A stretch of DNA of 64,000 bases from Rhizobium sp. R711 (GTDB lineage: Bacteria; Pseudomonadota; Alphaproteobacteria; Rhizobiales; Rhizobiaceae), in contig NZ_LOKZ01000034.1 in the NCBI RefSeq assembly GCF_002211365.1, positions 248,001 through 312,000 on the forward strand, read 5' to 3'. Position 1 is the first letter of the stretch; every line of letters starts with the position of its first letter. Below the pieces are notes generated by a model, which was given only the letters and a program-made list of their open reading frames with translations, was not told where the DNA came from and searched no databases. Below, one piece after another: positions 62,447-64,000 of this stretch. The translations under genes were made by a program, and so were the position numbers.

Positions 62447-63088
62447 ATGATGTCGTCTTTGCGGATTTCGCTCACTCTCGTCGTGACCGCGCTTGCTCTG
62501 CCAGTCCGCGCTGCCGACCTTGCACCTGATCTCCCAGTGATGCCCGTTGCACCTGCCCCAGTTTTCAGCTGGACCGGACCCTATGCCGGTCTGCGCGGCG
62601 GCATAGGTTTCCTGAATAGCGATTTCAGCGTACCCGGCGCCAGTGCCTCCAATGATTTTAACGGCGGCCTCGTTGGCGGCTTCCTCGGCGCGAACTACCA
62701 GATGGACAGCATCGTGATCGGTATTGAGGGCGACCTTTCCTACACCTGGAACAAGAAGGATCTGACTGTCCTTGGCACGCCCACGGAAGTTGGGACAGAC
62801 GTTTCCGGCTCTGTCGTCGGTCGCGTCGGCTACGCCGTTGATCGTGCCCTGATCTTCGCGACAGCGGGCTGGGCCGCGACACGTGCCACGGTCGATACGC
62901 CGGCTGGCGACGAAGACAAGACCTTCAACGGTTGGACGGTCGGCGCGGGCCTCGACTACGCCTTTACCGACAACCTCTTCGGTCGGGCGGAATATCGCTA
63001 CAACGATTACGGCAGCGAAGATATCCAGGGAGCAAACGTCGATCTTGATGAACAAGTCGTCTCCGCGGGCATTGGCGTCAAGTTCTAG
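62447..63088 (+). CDS. Outer-membrane beta-barrel protein, Omp25/31-RopB type
   Basis: A 213-residue protein with a signal peptide (cleavage near PVRAAD), a proline-rich linker (PDLPVMPVAPAPVFSWTGPY), and an eight-stranded barrel in which alternating aromatic strands end with a terminal phenylalanine (GIGVKF). AGLRGGIGF, GGLVGGFLGANYQMD and VGRVGYAVDRALIFATAGW are typical strands. Abundant structural/porin-like protein in rhizobia and Brucella. Possibly envelope-stress regulated; nothing direct is seen upstream. Confidence 0.93.
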   Translation: MMSSLRISLTLVVTALALPVRAADLAPDLPVMPVAPAPVFSWTGPYAGLRGGIGFLNSDFSVPGASASNDFNGGLVGGFLGANYQMDSIVIGIEGDLSYTWNKKDLTVLGTPTEVGTDVSGSVVGRVGYAVDRALIFATAGWAATRATVDTPAGDEDKTFNGWTVGAGLDYAFTDNLFGRAEYRYNDYGSEDIQGANVDLDEQVVSAGIGVKF

Positions 63089-63142
63089 CCGCCGCTGACA
63101 GAGATCTCATGGCGGAGAACAGGCGCTCCGATGGGCGCCCTC

Positions 63143-63625
63143 CTACTTCTTCTTTGTGGTCGTCGCGCTCATCACCTTGTCGCCCGGCTTGATGCCGAGT
63201 TTGGCGGTCACGCCGGCATTGAGTTCGATCACGTACTTCACTTCCGTCATCGAATCGATGATGTCCCGGGAGTACGGCACCGCGTTCTGTTTGATGTTAC
63301 GGATCGTGCCCGTCGAATCGATGAACAGCATATCGAGCGGCAGGATGGTGTTTTCCATCCACATCTGGACCCGCCGCGAAACACCGAAATCGAAAATCAT
63401 GCCGGCGTCGTCGGCCATCTCCTTGCGATACATCAGCCCACGCTGGCGCTGCTCGTTGGTATCGGCGATCTCGACCACGAAATTCAGCCGTTTGCCGGAG
63501 GCTGTCTGAATGATCAGCGGCTCCTTGTCGAAGGTCATCGGCTGTTGGGAGAAAGCCGGAAAGGCGAGGATGAAAAAAAGCGCCGCAAGGGCGCTTCTGA
63601 TCCAATGGACGGCCGACATACGCAT
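63143..63625 (-). CDS. DUF192 family secreted protein
   Basis: A 160-residue protein with a signal peptide (about 1-25) and the DUF192 domain (RGLMYRKEMADDAGMIFDFG, MWMENTILPLDMLFID, NAVPYSRDIID). The family binds or processes an unknown ligand in the periplasm. Its ATG overlaps the stop of the cold-shock gene (ATGA), so the two are co-translated. Confidence 0.93.
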   Translation of the reverse strand: MRMSAVHWIRSALAALFFILAFPAFSQQPMTFDKEPLIIQTASGKRLNFVVEIADTNEQRQRGLMYRKEMADDAGMIFDFGVSRRVQMWMENTILPLDMLFIDSTGTIRNIKQNAVPYSRDIIDSMTEVKYVIELNAGVTAKLGIKPGDKVMSATTTKKK

Positions 63626-64000
63626 CAGTGCGCGCGGCTCACCGGGCTCGGCACGTCCGGATGAATCTCGGCGGCCATCAGTCCCTTGTCGCCATCACCG
63701 TAACGGACGAGCACGACCTGACCCGGACGCAACTCCGTGAGACCAAACCGGCGCAACGTTTCCATATGGACGAAAATGTCTTCCGTTCCCTCGCCGCGCG
63801 TCAGGAAGCCGAAGCCCTTGGTGCGGTTGAACCACTTGACCAGCGCGCGTTCCAGCCCGCTCGTCGCCGTGACTTGCACGTGGGTGCGAACCGGCGGCAG
63901 CATCGAGGGATGTACCGCCGTCGACTGGTCCATGGACAGGATCTTGAATGCCTGATAGCCGCGTTCACGGCGCTGGATCAGCGCAACGATCCGCGTGCCT
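63625..64000 (-). CDS. Double cold-shock-domain protein (5' end outside window)
   Basis: The visible part, in frame from base 63999, reads GTRIVALIQRRERGYQAFKI, then a linker, then a full cold-shock domain with the RNA-binding signatures KWFNRTKGFGFL and EDIFVHMETLRRFG. Rhizobial genomes encode an approximately 190-residue protein with two such domains; here the first lies beyond the right edge and only its end is visible. The ATG at 63933 is therefore probably internal. Acts as an RNA chaperone or regulator. Confidence 0.88.
   Translation of the reverse strand, partial: GTRIVALIQRRERGYQAFKILSMDQSTAVHPSMLPPVRTHVQVTATSGLERALVKWFNRTKGFGFLTRGEGTEDIFVHMETLRRFGLTELRPGQVVLVRYGDGDKGLMAAEIHPDVPSPVSRAH

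Overview
The window looks like chromosomal DNA of an alphaproteobacterium in the order Hyphomicrobiales, most likely Rhizobiaceae (Ensifer/Sinorhizobium or Rhizobium type). Supporting signs are the glpDSTPQUVK-type glycerol operon, a double cold-shock-domain protein, an NDUFS4-like complex I subunit, an Omp25/31-type porin, small DUF1127 proteins, a GT21 membrane-lipid glycosyltransferase, many ABC importers, high GC, and two tRNA genes. I see no insertion sequence, phage, CRISPR array, plasmid origin or rRNA.

Layout. 1-10 kb: a ClC chloride channel, convergent cobQ with a strongly folded leader, an orphan betaine-type binding protein, a LysR regulator divergent from a DUF1127 gene, a methyltransferase, a candidate small RNA with its own terminator, and a GT21 glycosyltransferase behind a PHO-box-like array. 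10-19 kb: a second DUF1127 gene, a GlxA-type regulator, a double-receiver GGDEF protein beside a related double-receiver protein, a heavily damaged dimethylglycine/sarcosine dehydrogenase pseudogene, and a large MscS channel. 19-27 kb: a DHA2 exporter, acetate kinase, a CBS-BON protein, an M20 amidohydrolase divergent from an IclR regulator, a short receiver-only protein, and the first of two EptA-like phosphoethanolamine transferases. 27-36.7 kb: the complete glycerol uptake and catabolism operon (glpD-S-T-P-Q-U-V-K). 36.7-39.8 kb: an AraC gene broken by one stop codon, an Fsr-type exporter and an SDR.

40-51 kb: an eight-gene unit made of a CUT1 sugar-type ABC importer, two GMC oxidoreductases, an SDR and glycerate 2-kinase. 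It is divergent from a LacI regulator, with paired operator-like sites between them. 51-58.7 kb: a second LacI-controlled catabolic locus. An overlapping five-gene unit (LacI, Gfo/Idh oxidoreductase, fused CoA transferase, enoyl-CoA hydratase, aldehyde dehydrogenase) is divergent from a DUF993 gene, again with twin palindromes. I cannot name the substrate of either locus; they are the best candidates here for undescribed pathways. 59-64 kb: small secreted proteins, tRNA-Arg with a coding remnant beside it, an NDUFS4-like protein, the second EptA paralogue, tRNA-Pro, an outer-membrane protein, DUF192, and a cold-shock gene running off the right edge.

Two themes recur. One is envelope and osmotic/phosphate adaptation: GT21, two EptA enzymes, MscS, ClC, and betaine-related genes of which one is decayed. 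The other is LacI/GlpR-type control of complete uptake-plus-catabolism operons. Both long ABC operons carry a strong hairpin just after the binding-protein gene. All functions come from motif reading by eye; no database search was run.
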